Shown in pieces: positions 1 through 11,237 of a DNA stretch of 64,000 bases; within the stretch, counting starts at the first letter, position 1, and each line of letters starts with the position of its first letter. Location of the stretch: NCBI RefSeq assembly GCF_003369915.1, contig NC_046675.1, forward strand, positions 12,958,001 to 13,022,000, read 5' to 3'. A model generated the notes under the pieces. The model was not told the DNA's origin. It saw only the letters and a list, made by a program, of their open reading frames with translations, and did not search any database. The translations under genes were made by a program, and so were the position numbers. The stretch is from Drosophila miranda (taxonomy: Eukaryota > Arthropoda > Insecta > Diptera > Drosophilidae).

Positions 1-1335
1 TGACAGATGGAGAAATATGGATAGCTGCCAGATACGATCTGTCCGCCCAAAAGAAGCGGCTGTTGAGTAAACAATGTCACTTCTATAATTTCCCTCGAAT
101 CACTTCCATCCGAAGAGAAATCGACATGATATCCCTCTCAATAGGTGTCCCATTTCAGGCGCTGACGTTGACATATGCCAGAGCCAATCCCTAATACCCT
201 TACTGCACTTATCCAGCGGAGCACTCTCTGTATGTCCTTTAGATAAGCGAAAACATTTCGAAAGCGAAACAGAGACCTGGCCAGGACCTTGTGGCAAGAA
301 CAAAGCCAGCGGCGACTGGAATGACCAGGACCAGGACAACGGCCCGCTCTATCGTGAACTGGTCCGGTCTCAAATTACCAGAAAATAACAAAATGTACGA
401 GTATATTGTATGTGCGTGTGTTCTGTCGATGCCATGCCATAGATACGTGCACCGGGGAAAAAGGGAAAGGGAAAGGGAAAGGGAAAAGGGACTCTTGAAG
501 GCAAATTGCCATGACTCATGCTGTGCCCAGGACCTGGACACAAACGCGAAAGTCACACGACTGAGCGAGCCGTTTTTAAAAGAGAGCACAGAAAAAGGTG
601 TTGTCCTCGGCAGGACACGCACCCACACAGTCAACACAGCACACAGATGCACACGCACACCACAGAAATATGTATTTACTTGGTCCCATAAACCTGGCTG
701 GGAATGTGCAGCGGGGCGTGGTGGGAGGTGGTGCTGGCTGGGAAGCCGCAAAGTGTGCGGTTGCATGTCGTTGCCGCTGGCCAGGCCGATGACGTTGCCG
801 GGGCAGGTGGCCGGGCTGGGTGCGGGCATGGTTTAGGGTCAGTGGCTGGTATTTGGGGTAGCTGCTAGCAGGAAAATGCATTTTCATGTCCCGCTCCTGA
901 CAGATAGCGGACTCTCAATGAAATGAGACACACACACACAATCCACTTAGCCCATGAACCAGTCGCCAGTCCACAGTCCACAGTCCACCCCCGGGTGTAC
1001 AGCTATCCTGGCGGCCATTCTGCTGCTTACGTAATTGGTTCAATAAACCTTTTTTGCGTCTGGCCCAACCAGGCCATGCATAATGTTCCCTCTTTTATTA
1101 GTTTGTTTGACGTTGCCATAGAAATTGCCTGGCAGTCAGTCGCAGTCGCAGTCGCAGTTTTGCCAAAACTGCCCCCCCCAGCAACCGACTACCACCCCCC
1201 AATATCCACCCTCCACACCCACACCCCACCCAGCAATCACCTCCTGCCACATTTTGTTCGATATACTCGTAATTCTATCAGTCATGGAGAGAGAAAGTGT
1301 AACGAAACGTCCTCCGTTCCCCCTTCTCTTTGCAG
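1..1335 (+). other. Fas1 upstream intron (3' part)
   Basis: There is no coding exon here that fits Fas1. The stretch ends in a pyrimidine-rich acceptor (ctctttgcag, 1326-1335) directly before the first visible Fas1 exon, so it is read as the 3' part of the intron that separates the signal-peptide exon (outside the window) from the rest. It contains a purine repeat (GGGAAA units, about 455-490), CA-rich stretches and a short CAGTCG repeat near 1135-1160. Open frames here are low-complexity and have no recognisable domain. Confidence 0.7.
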
Positions 1336-4300
1336 TTCTACAGCCAAGTGGAGCAGAATCCCATTGCCAATGCAACGCTGACGCTGCGCAGCTGCACGAT
1401 CTTCGTGCCCACCAATGAAGCCTTCCAGCGCTACAAAGGGAGCATCCATGTGCTCTATCACATTAGTAAGTGCGGATGATAAATCATGCAAAAGCGAATG
1501 CGAATGCGAATGAGAGTACTTATTTTTATTGTATATTTTTTTGCAGCTACTGCGGCTTTCAGCAAAGAACAACTGCCAAAATCTGTGTCATCCGACATGG
1601 AGGGCAATCCGCCGCTGTACATCACAAAGAATCGCAATGGTGACATCTACGTGAACAATGCCCGGATCATTCCCTCGCTGAGCGTGGAGATGACCAATCG
1701 CGAGGGCAAGCGTCAGGTCAGTGGCAGACCCTTTTGTCAGCTGTCGACCATGAATCCAATCCAATCCGTTACTCTTTCGCTTGCAGGTCATGCACATCAT
1801 TGACGAGGTGCTGCAGCCACTGTCCGTTCAGAAGAACGCCAAGGACAACATCAACAATCCGGATGCGATGCAATTCCTGCAGATGGCCGAGCAGCTCGAG
1901 CTGAATGACTTCCACTTGCGCACCTATCGCTCCCAAGTGACGCTGGCGAAGAAGGAGTCCGTCTACCAGTCGCCCGGAGCACACACTTTTCTCATTCCCA
2001 TCGACGAGAGCTTCAAGGTGACGCGTCCGCCTTCGGTTTATTCCATTTTGTATCCAATTTAATATTGTTGTCGTATTGCAGCTCTCGGCACGGAGTGGCC
2101 TGGTGGATGCCAAGGTCATTGATGGCCATGTGATACCAAACACTGTCATCTTCACTGCCGCCTCGCAGCACGATGATCCCAAGACATCGGCTGCATTCGA
2201 GGATCTGCTCAAGGTTACCGTCAGCTTCTTCAAGCAAAAGGATGGCAAGAGTGAGAGCCCCAGCACACTCATCGATCGATCTCGCTAACGTTAATCCGTG
2301 CATCTTCTTCCTGTTGCAGTGTACGTAAAGTCCAATACCATTGTGGGCGACGCCAAGCATCGAGAGGGCGTGGTGCTGGCCGAAATTGTCAAGGCCAACA
2401 TACCAGTGCAGAACGGAGTCGTCCATTTGATTCACCGCCCGCTGATGATCATCGATACGACCGTCACCGATTTCCTAAAGGTAGCACAAAAGCACACACA
2501 ACCCCAGCTCTAGCCCAAACACTGCCAACACAACAACAATACGATACGAAATAGATACGAAGATACTCAGATACAAAACACAAAACATAGACAGATAGTA
2601 CATACATTCCCTGGTAGTGCCTGCGGCTTGCGATAAGGCTTGGCATTTTGATTTGCTCGCCTCGCTGGGGGCAGCAAAGATACCAAGATACTAATTAAGT
2701 TGCTTGCCCAGCAGTTGCTTAACACATGAACATGCCCACAAACACGAACACATACACATACACACACCAGCTAACACATACCAAGCAATGCCTTCTACTT
2801 TGCATTTGGACGAGTGGCTGCCGCCCAAAACTCGCGCCAATGGAAGTCGCTTCCAGGGGCCACAGATTCCACGCAGCGCTCTGCCGAATGCAAAGCCAAA
2901 ACCAGATCAAACTGCACCCGAAACCCAGACACACACATACAAAGAATAGATTAGTCGATACAGAACCCCAGTTCCCAATAGCAAAACATTCAAAAAAAAA
3001 AAAAATTAACCCAAAGTCTGATTTTACGTAGAACTGAATTTCGGCATATGATCGATAAATTGGTGCAAGATTCCCCGTCCGAAAAGAGTTTTGCTCAAAA
3101 AGTTGTTTTGTTCAGTTCGGTTCCATGTAAAATCAAAAGCAAAATTTTATTTTAAAATAATTTTTTAAAATATAAATTTTATTTTAAAAAAATTTTGGGT
3201 GTAATGTAAGTATTGCCAAAAAATCGAAAATCGAAAATCGAAAAACCAAACAATTATTAGACCTTAACTAAATGTATTTTCATGTGAATATCTCTCAGCG
3301 ATATCAAATTTTCATACCAGAATGCCTTCTCCTCGCAGTTTCCCTCAGTCCCATTTGGCAGATATCGGGCAAGGCGCTCCAAAATCTGAATCTTATGAAC
3401 TATCAATTGGCTAACACCGAAACGCGCCTTGCTTTGTCTGGCTGAAATCGCAAAAACTTCATTCACGAAAAGCTCCCATTACTGCCCATTCAAATGGAAT
3501 GTATCTATTCATATATTGGCCATACATATTCTCGTATGTTTACTCGTATTCCCCTCGCTTTCAGTCGCCGTCCATAAGATCACTGATCACCGATCAATCA
3601 ATCAATCGACCGATCGCTCGCTCGCTCAGCCGGCATGCTTTAGCTGTACTCGTAAATGTTTCTTATACGCATAATCGTGCTCCACATCCGCCGTATGGAA
3701 GAGCCCTCATAGACATCCACATTACACATATACAGTGCGTTTCAAAACTTTGACATCACTCAATTTGCAACTAAAGCTATGTCTCCAGATGTGGAAAGTA
3801 TGGCCAAGATGTCTGTTATGTAGATTAAATGAAGGCAGGTGCTTAGGATCGTCTAAAGTTAGTCAAAGAAACGGATGCTATGTTAGCCCTTTGGTTATGA
3901 AACGGACTGTACATTGTGGTGTCATCTGAATGGATCAATTAGCGTGTAGGCCTCATCAGCGCCCCCATATCTCGTTTCCTTTCTATAGTTCTGTTGCAAA
4001 CTACTCGTAATGTTTCTCTTTTCCCAAAATTTGTTTTACTGATCCCAAATCTATCTTTTGTTTCTTGCCACATGCTGAATCGACCGACATACACTATATA
4101 CACTAAAAACAACTACATACATCACATTCCAACCACATATCGCTCAACTATTGAACCAAAAACACTTATCCGATAACGAATTCAGTCGTTCAAGGTAACA
4201 AAATAACCAAATTCCGTTTTAATATTGAGTTTACGAGTATGTGCTTTGGCTTTGGCTTTTATTTGCAATTTGCGTTGTTGCCCTGCAGAACGAATAGAAT

Positions 4301-7052
4301 GCGAGGGATCCATTTGCATGACTCTCACCCCCAGAATGTGATTTGAATGGCATGTGAATGAGTAAAGCCTTTTGGGGGTATCTCTATATGAGATTTATGT
4401 ATAAATAACTTGGGCTTGACTGTACCGAATTGTAGCTAATTTAGTTCGAACTTAGAGTTGTTAGTTTTCCAAACAAAGGAAGGTCTCCAGAGGTTTTTCT
4501 TTTAAAGTCGAGTAACAGGTGGACACGAAATGCAGACGAATGGAAGTTTTTGTAGTGTTGTGACTATGTATTTGGGCATTTTTTTGTGCCACGTATTTGA
4601 AAGATTTGTATAAACTTAAGCACCTTTAAGCCCCACCTACATTTAAGTGTTAAATTCGTTCTAAATGTTGAAAAGTGCACGCGAGCCAAATCGATTATCG
4701 AAAATCGTTAGATAATTATGTAAATAATTGCCTGCTAACTGCCATATGATCGTAGAAACATGAGAATAAAATCTATGTATTTCCATTGTGCTTCCTTTCA
4801 AACGTTCTCCCGTGGCGGAACAACTCTGGCACTCTGCGCGGAACACATAATGTTTTCAATGATCAATTTCTATTCGAATCTTTAAATCAATCAAAACCAA
4901 ACTCTTTTCTACCACCACTCCGTTTTGTAAACCGATTTAGTTCTTGAACGTAAGTAACTGTGTAACACGCACACAACCACACGCATCACATCACATCTCG
5001 TGCACACACACTGTAGAAAGAGCGACAGCAGCATCTGTACATTGCTATCGAATTGCCATCCAAAAGCAAACCCAATCAACGCACCATCAAGTCCACAGAT
5101 TGAACCAGATTTGGTCTATACATCATAGTACAATCATTTGGCATTAACCACATTTTAGAGTCGAATTCAAACCAAAATAAAATTGGCAATTCCGTGATTG
5201 TTACAAATTGATGTTTATATGTACACCCACCAAAAAAGTACCCAAATCAGCTTGAGCATACTCCAACCTTCCATTCAGCAGTTCAATTTGCTTTTATTTT
5301 TACTTTTAATTGTGCAGAAAAGTGCTCAAACATACTTTTCTGCACACATTATTTGAAATAAACTGAATAATGTGCCTTGTCTTTTGAAGGAGAACGGCGA
5401 GAACGGAGCTCTGAGAAAGTTCTACGAGGTCATTATGGACAACGGCGGCGAAGTGCTGGACGACATCACCAACCTGTCAGAGGTCACAATTCTGGCACCC
5501 AGCAATGATGCCTGGAATGCATCCTTAATCGAAAATCTTTTAAGGTAAGAAGCTTAAATGTTTAATAAACACGGAGTGTATTTTATTTGATTTCCTTCGA
5601 CTCTCAGAAACCGCAAGAAGATGAGGGAAATCCTAAACATGCACATTATTAGGGACCGCTTGAATGTGGATAAGATCAGGCAGAAGAATGCCAATATGGT
5701 AAGTGGTCGCTGTGGCTGAGAATCAAAGACGGTGTTTTGCTTAGCCATCGTATCCATCGACAGATTGCTCAAGTGCCGACCGTCAACAACAACACGTTCC
5801 TGTACTTCAACGTCAAGGGCGAGGGCACCGACGCCGTGATCACCGTCGAGGGCGGTGGTGTCAATGCCACTATCATACAAGCCGACGTTGCACAGACCAA
5901 TGGCTATGTACACATTATCGATCGGGTCCTGGGCGTTCCACACACCACAGTTCTGGGCAAGCTGGAGTCCGATCCCATGATGAGGTATGCGCAGTCTTGT
6001 TAGTTGCATCTGAACAGCTTCCGTGATAGAAGATTCTCTCCACACTCCACAGTGACACCTACAAGATGGGCCAGTTCTCACACTTCAACGATCAGCTGAA
6101 CAACACTCAGCGCCGCTTCACTTACTTCGTGCCCCGGGACAAGGGCTGGCAGAAGACCGAGCTGGACTACCCATCTGCCCACAAGAAGCTCTTCATGCCT
6201 GACTTTTCCTATCATGTACGTTGGCCATTTCCCTACCACTTCATGCCAAGTTTCCCCTAATGTCCCATTCTATCTTTTGGTTTTTTTCAATTGCAGTCAA
6301 AGTCTATTCTGGAACGCCATCTGGCCATTGCGGATCATGTGTTCACCATGAAGGATCTTGTACAGTACTCAGAGCAGGCCGGCAACGTTGTTCTGCCCAC
6401 ATTCCGCGACTCGCTCCAACTCAGAGTGGAAGAGGAAGCTGGACGTAAGTTATCTACCGAGCCGACGACAGGGCACAGTGCTCTAAATGCTTCTCTTTCG
6501 ATTCATTTCAATCAATATTTGATTTATTCTATTGGTCCCCCTCCCTGTATGCTGTATTACTAACTGAACCTGTTTTTCTATATAACTCTCGACCTAAAAC
6601 TTCTCGCTTACGCTTAACAAAATCTAACCGTTGTCCAAACAAAAGACCTACATGATGAGAATGCTAGTCACGAATGGACTGGTGAGTGCTGCAGTTTGTC
6701 AAACCCACCCACCCATCGCACAGCCCACAAAAATCTGTCCTGCCCGTGCTCACATTAGCAATCCATCGAAAACCACATAGAAACATACAAAAAGCATTCG
6801 AGAATGGAAGAGCAATGATTCTAATTGTGAAATCTTTGTTTTACAGGCTATGTGATCATCTGGAACTACAAGAAGATCAATGTCTATCGGCCCGATGTGG
6901 AGTGCACCAATGGAATCATCCATGTCATTGACTATCCGCTGCTGGAGGAGAAGGACGTGGTTGTGAGCGGAGGTAGCTATCTGACAGAATCAAGCATTTG
7001 CATCATTTTGGCCAACCTCATAATGATAACAGTAGCAAAGATCTTGAACTAA
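1336..7052 (+). CDS. Fas1: Fasciclin 1, GPI-anchored cell-adhesion protein (5' partial)
   Basis: Fasciclin 1 is a homophilic cell-surface adhesion glycoprotein of axons and epithelia, built of four FAS1 domains and tethered by a GPI anchor. Exons read from frame and splice sites: 1336-1465, 1547-1716, 1787-2017, 2082-2250, 2320-2480, 5390-5544, 5608-5698, 5764-5984, 6053-6215, 6297-6444, 6847-7052 (TAA). Without the small optional exons this gives 614 residues, all phases compatible. The fly protein is about 650 residues, so the signal peptide and the first ~40 residues lie upstream of the window. The FAS1 hallmarks are visible: FVPTNEAF-type H1 boxes (TIFVPTNEAFQRY, TFLIPIDESFK, TILAPSNDAWN, TYFVPRDKGW) and NGxVHxID-type H2 boxes (VVHLIHRPLM, YVHIIDRVLG, IIHVIDYPLL). 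The C-terminus ends in a hydrophobic tail (SSICIILANLIMITVAKILN), the expected GPI signal. Identification is confident by close match to remembered D. melanogaster Fas1. Confidence 0.96.
4186..4194 (+). other. Fas1: Fas1 9-nt micro-exon (Ser-Phe-Lys)
   Basis: Nine bases, TCGTTCAAG, lie between an acceptor (gaattcag) and a donor (gtaaca) inside the large Fas1 intron. They encode SFK in phase 0 and insert between ...TDFLK and ENGENGALRK without disturbing the frame. The D. melanogaster protein as I remember it has SFK at exactly this place, and alternatively spliced Fas1 micro-exons are published. The donor's third position is good (gta) but the rest is weak. Confidence 0.8.
4941..4949 (+). other. 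Fas1: candidate second Fas1 micro-exon
   Basis: TTCTTGAAC lies between an acceptor (accgatttag) and a near-consensus donor (gtaagtaac). It is nine bases, phase 0, coding Phe-Leu-Asn, and could be included alone or after the SFK micro-exon. Only the splice-site quality and frame support it. Confidence 0.45.
6646..6681 (+). other. Fas1: candidate 36-nt Fas1 cassette exon
   Basis: Between the exons ending at 6444 (phase 1) and starting at 6847, a 36-base segment has an AG before it (caaacaaaag) and a strong donor after it (gtgagtgct). Its phases match both neighbours. Inclusion changes EEEAGRYVIIW to EEEAG-HLHDENASHEWTG-YVIIW. It has no stop, is a multiple of three and includes a possible N-glycosylation sequon (NAS). 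The acceptor's pyrimidine tract is poor, so optional inclusion is more likely than constitutive use. Confidence 0.5.
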
Positions 7053-10000
7053 ACGCATCCAATATGTAAAAATCCAAATCAAAAAGCAAACGCAAAAGCG
7101 AATCAAACAACAACCGCAACACATAGCAACCACCACAGTCGTCTACAAACACCTACCAATCAGCCGATCAAACCCAAAACCCAAAAACAACATTCAAAAT
7201 CAGACAAATATGAAATATATATGGATATATTTATAGCCAGCACTAGATATATATATATCCATATGATATCCACGTATTGAAGAACAAGCAATCAAAACTG
7301 TATCTGTATTATATGGGTCACAAGCCACATTCCTCATGCCCCCCACATACATACATACATACATACACCTTCAGACACACACGCATGCAGAAAAACAATC
7401 TGCTAGATAGATTTGCTTTAACATAACATGACAGCTTTCCTCTGAAGATGATGATTGATAATGAGAATGAAGATGGAGATGAAGATACTCGTAAAGATGA
7501 AACGAGAGACGAGATGAAACCTTTACTTTTAAGTATTAAACTGGATTCCCCTTCTAAGGCCTTATGTATTATATGAAATATATAACCCATTGTGTAACAT
7601 TTTAATTTTATGTTCGACATATACTGATAGCTTACGTTCATGTCTCTCTACGTTCATCAGCTCGCTAAGTTTAACATTTAACCAGCGTACATACACATAC
7701 ATGTATGTATGCATATCTGTACGTATCGTATGGATAGGAACCATTGAATATCTGATTTTGTTTATGATTTTAAGTGTACATTTTATTTGTGAATTGCTTG
7801 TTTTAGTTAATGGTCTAATTTATGAGTTATCCTAAGTAGAATGCGTATCGTATCGTATCCCATTCATGTACATGTCAACGCAGAAGCAATAAGCGCATCA
7901 CATACTCACACACTACAACATACACATACACTTACATTACCATTACACATACACACACATACAAAAACATTGTAAAATTCGATAAAGTGTGAAAGAAAGA
8001 TATTTTAATAATAAACTGAAAGTTTTTCATTTGTAAATTCGATGGTACTCGTACGAAACGAAACGAAATTTTTAACTTGTAAGCCCCAGCAGCATATCCT
8101 TGCTTGTCTCTAAATCGAATGAAAGACTACAAAGACAAGAAACGAGCGAGCAAGCCAGAACAAAACTTTTACCGAAAGAACAACAAAATTCAACTAAATG
8201 AAATGCCATCCTGCACTTAGTTTTTAGTCCTGCTATGCATGTAAGCCCCCATAACAGAACAGACACCCACACACCCACACACACACGCCACACATCCGAC
8301 ATCCAACATCCGACATGGAGCGAAGATAGCAATTGCAATTTAGGTTAGAATGTTTCTATACTGCCGTCAACTACGAACTACTACAAAACATACTCCAGCA
8401 CTCCCTGTATCCTCTGGGATAAGTATACATAACAGAACACGACATCTGCATACTCTCACTGAATGGATTTTGATACAAATTTTAACCTACATACAATATA
8501 TGTATAAATACAAGACACTATGTATTTGTGAAATGTATGTACGATGATGATGATGATGTGAACCAGAACAAAATTCTCCTCCCCTGCTGCATCTGTTGCA
8601 GTTGCAGTTGCATTTTAAACCTTTAAACGTAGTTGTCATGTACAATTTATAAAAAACAAAAACAAAAAACAATCTAGTTTATAGTCTGATTTAGAACAAC
8701 CCGATGCTAACTATACAAACTCTTTTTCTATTCCTCTCTGTCTCTCCCCGAATAATGCCATGTACTTATAGGTTAGACATTGTAACTAGCGTGTGTGTCC
8801 CAACCTACCATACAACCAAAACTGAGCGTTAAACATTGAACTGCTACTACTCTCCTTCTTCTATGTAAACCTCCCCAAGAGAAACATGCATTAACTATCA
8901 GTACACACTATTATCAACAAGAACCACACTTACACCATACACAGAAAGACACAGAACCACCCACTTACGATACTCGATACTCGAAATACTCGTACTGTAG
9001 CGAAACTCTCTCTCAGTTGTAGTTCGAACAGCTAATTCCCGATCTGATCGGATTATCCCTCTCCCCCCCCCCGCCCAAGTACCAGTTCCAGAAATCTTTA
9101 TCTTTAGTAGGCGGCGGTGTCGTCGCTGCAATGTTGCAATGTATTGCTTGTACTGTAAGCAGATTAGTTTGGTTCGTAGCAGCTAAAAGAAAAAATGAAA
9201 TGTACTCGTATGTAGAAATGAGGATTACGCTAAATGAAAGTATGTACACGTAAGCTTTAAAGAAGAGTGCTTCGAGGAGTGGTGCAGATGGATGGTGCAA
9301 AGGATGGATTGCACTTGCAATTTGTGTGTCGTAGTCAGTAGTTGCACGTTGGCCAGCGTCGGCCTGGCGTGCAACTAGTGCCTTACTAAAGATAAACGCA
9401 TTACCTTAACCTTTATACAAATTTACTCGATTGAAATGTATTAAATTAAATGAATTATTACTTCTAACAACTAACGAAGAGTGCAAATGGTCAAGAGCAT
9501 AAGCGAAGCTGCATTTATTTGCTAGCTACATACAATACCCCACACAATACAATACAATACAACACAAGCCACTTGTAAAAGTCAAAGAAACATATGGAAT
9601 TTGTAAGAGAAGAGAATTATATTTATATCGCGCCGGTTCTGCTTCACCATACAAACATAAGTATACGTACAGCATAAAAGATATACATACCTACTACAGA
9701 ATCGATATTCAGCCACACGCTATTTACACCAAATACATAAAATACAGATCAAGGAAATCATATTTTTCATATATTTGTCAGAATATTACTATAACGTAAA
9801 ATGTAGTCTAATTACTGGTCAACTCCAAGAACATCACGATTGGGTGGTGAATTGTATCTCAAAGGAAACACCTAATCATGTATTGTATCGATGTATATTT
9901 AGCAATTGAGTTTTGAAGCAATCGTTAGCCACGAGAATATATCAGAGTACGAGTATGAAACCAAGCTTAAACTATGGAAAACCGCAGTGCAAAAGAATAT

Positions 10001-10170
10001 TATTCCATTTTATTTTATGACAAACGCTTTTTACAAATAAACCAAAACCATTTGAATCGTAAAGGAGCAAGAGTATATTTAGCATTAGTTAAACCAATTA
10101 ATACATGTACTAGTAAACAGAATGTCAACCTCTACAGCATGCTTGAGCGAATAATAAAATTTCAAAAATA
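7053..10170 (+). other. Fas1 3' UTR and downstream region
   Basis: No coding features are recognised. AATAAA signals occur at 8010-8015 and again near 10035 and 10150, so the 3' UTR could be about 1 kb or about 3.1 kb. The stretch is rich in short CA/ACAT runs (7340-7385, 7915-7965, 8265-8295) and (GATGAT) near 8540, typical of fly 3' UTRs. The 110-codon open frame at 9974-10306 has no domain and is not called. Confidence 0.55.
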
Positions 10171-10820
10171 CATACTATATATGACTAAACCCACTGTGTT
10201 TTATTCGAGCATTCAAATTTTCAAATTCAAAATTCTGTTTGAAATGGCATGTAAGTACGGCGCTAATCTCGCGCTAATGGTGGTGTTTTTTAGTAAATTA
10301 AAGTAGATCTTTGCGGAACTAGTTCGCACAAATATTTTAGTGTGTAGAGATTCAGATGGTGATAAATCTTGCAAAACATCATTTTTTTCAAAGTAATAGC
10401 CGCCATTTAATTTATTGTCCGAAAATACCGATATTTTGTGGTAAGTAAAATCAAATTCATATTTTCCATTCTATGGTAATTAAAATGTGCATTATCCAGG
10501 CTCCAATTAATGCAATGACCGGTTTTATGATCTTTTTTGTATATTTAGTAGCCATGCAAAAATAGTTTACAGATTTTAAAGCTATCTTACTGATACAAAT
10601 AATAAGAATCTAATTAAATGCTTCAATAGGTAAAAACCATCACAATACGAGATTACTGAGGCTTTAAAGTAACTTGGAAAGCAGAATTTCACATTAATTA
10701 AAAGATAAAGGGTATACAAATGGCATACTGCATAAATATGTATGTTGTTGATATGTAGCAAATGTGTAGTTGGCATGTAAAAAAGGAAATTTTGTGTATA
10801 ACTTGATTTTATAAACAATC
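10171..10820. other. AT-rich intergenic gap
   Basis: AT-rich sequence between the Fas1 3' region and the ZNF800-like promoter. I see no gene, RNA or clear element in it. Confidence 0.5.
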
Positions 10821-10950
10821 CAATAAAGGGAGGTGCTTCAAATTAGCCAGTCATGTAGAAAATTGATTCATCAAATTATAAAATGCCTTGTTTACCGCCG
10901 AGGGCCCTTGTTAGCAATTAATATTAGATTAGGAAAATTAAGGAATCTGA
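10821..10950 (+). repeat. dispersed short repeat, copy near ZNF800-like promoter
   Basis: The segment starting caataaagg, running through a TTAGCCAGTCATGTAGAAAA-like core, resembles two segments upstream of RpL30 (60651-60770 and 60837-60966). All three are AT-rich, share the AGCCAGTC...TAGAAAAT...TTCATCAA order and end close to a motif 6 promoter. The alignment was by eye and the homology is diverged. Confidence 0.4.
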
Positions 10951-10956
10951 TTTTCA

Positions 10957-11048
10957 TCGGCATATTTACGGTATATTTTGAAAAAATTACGTATATTTCG
11001 GTATATTTCTGAGGGTTAGACGGTATATTTTATCCGCAGGCACACTGT
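10957..11048 (+). promoter_or_regulatory. motif 6 / motif 1 core promoter of the ZNF800-like gene
   Basis: Four close GTATATTT units (Ohler motif 6, KTYRGTATWTTT) are followed by ATCCGCAGGCACACTGT, a degenerate motif 1 (YGGTCACACTR, the M1BP site). The order and spacing match the promoters of RpL30 and Sec20 in this window. The start codon at 11238 leaves a ~190-nt leader. Confidence 0.7.
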
Positions 11049-11237
11049 TAACATAAACAAAAACTGCAAGATGCAGGCATTCTAATTGAAAAAACCACTT
11101 TAATTACTCGTTATACGATATTTAAGACAAGACATCTCTTACGTGGAGAAATAAACATAAGCCGGGGTATTTGTTGCGGTTGATGTTGGTTGTTTGCTGA
11201 TTGCGGGTGTTGACGAGGTATTTGCCTTACCAGCGCT

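Larger units (their letters stand above)
2481..5389 (+). other. large Fas1 intron
   Basis: Intron of 2.9 kb between phase-0 exons (donor gtagca at 2481, acceptor ending tttgaag at 5389). It is far larger than the other Fas1 introns in the window (60-400 bp) and holds one clear micro-exon and one candidate (separate entries). It also has CA-rich stretches (2730-2780, 2925-2940), an A/T-rich patch near 3120-3200 and a triple ATCGAAA repeat near 3222-3243. No other coding sequence is recognised. Confidence 0.8.

Noticed and set aside
4270-4320. Alternative Fas1 exon after a strong acceptor (ccctgcag at about 4288)
   Set aside because: The phase-0 reading stops at the third codon (AAC GAA TAG) and there is no suitable donor.
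9974-10306. 110-codon frame after Fas1
   Set aside because: AT-rich, no domain, within the probable 3' UTR and intergenic zone.
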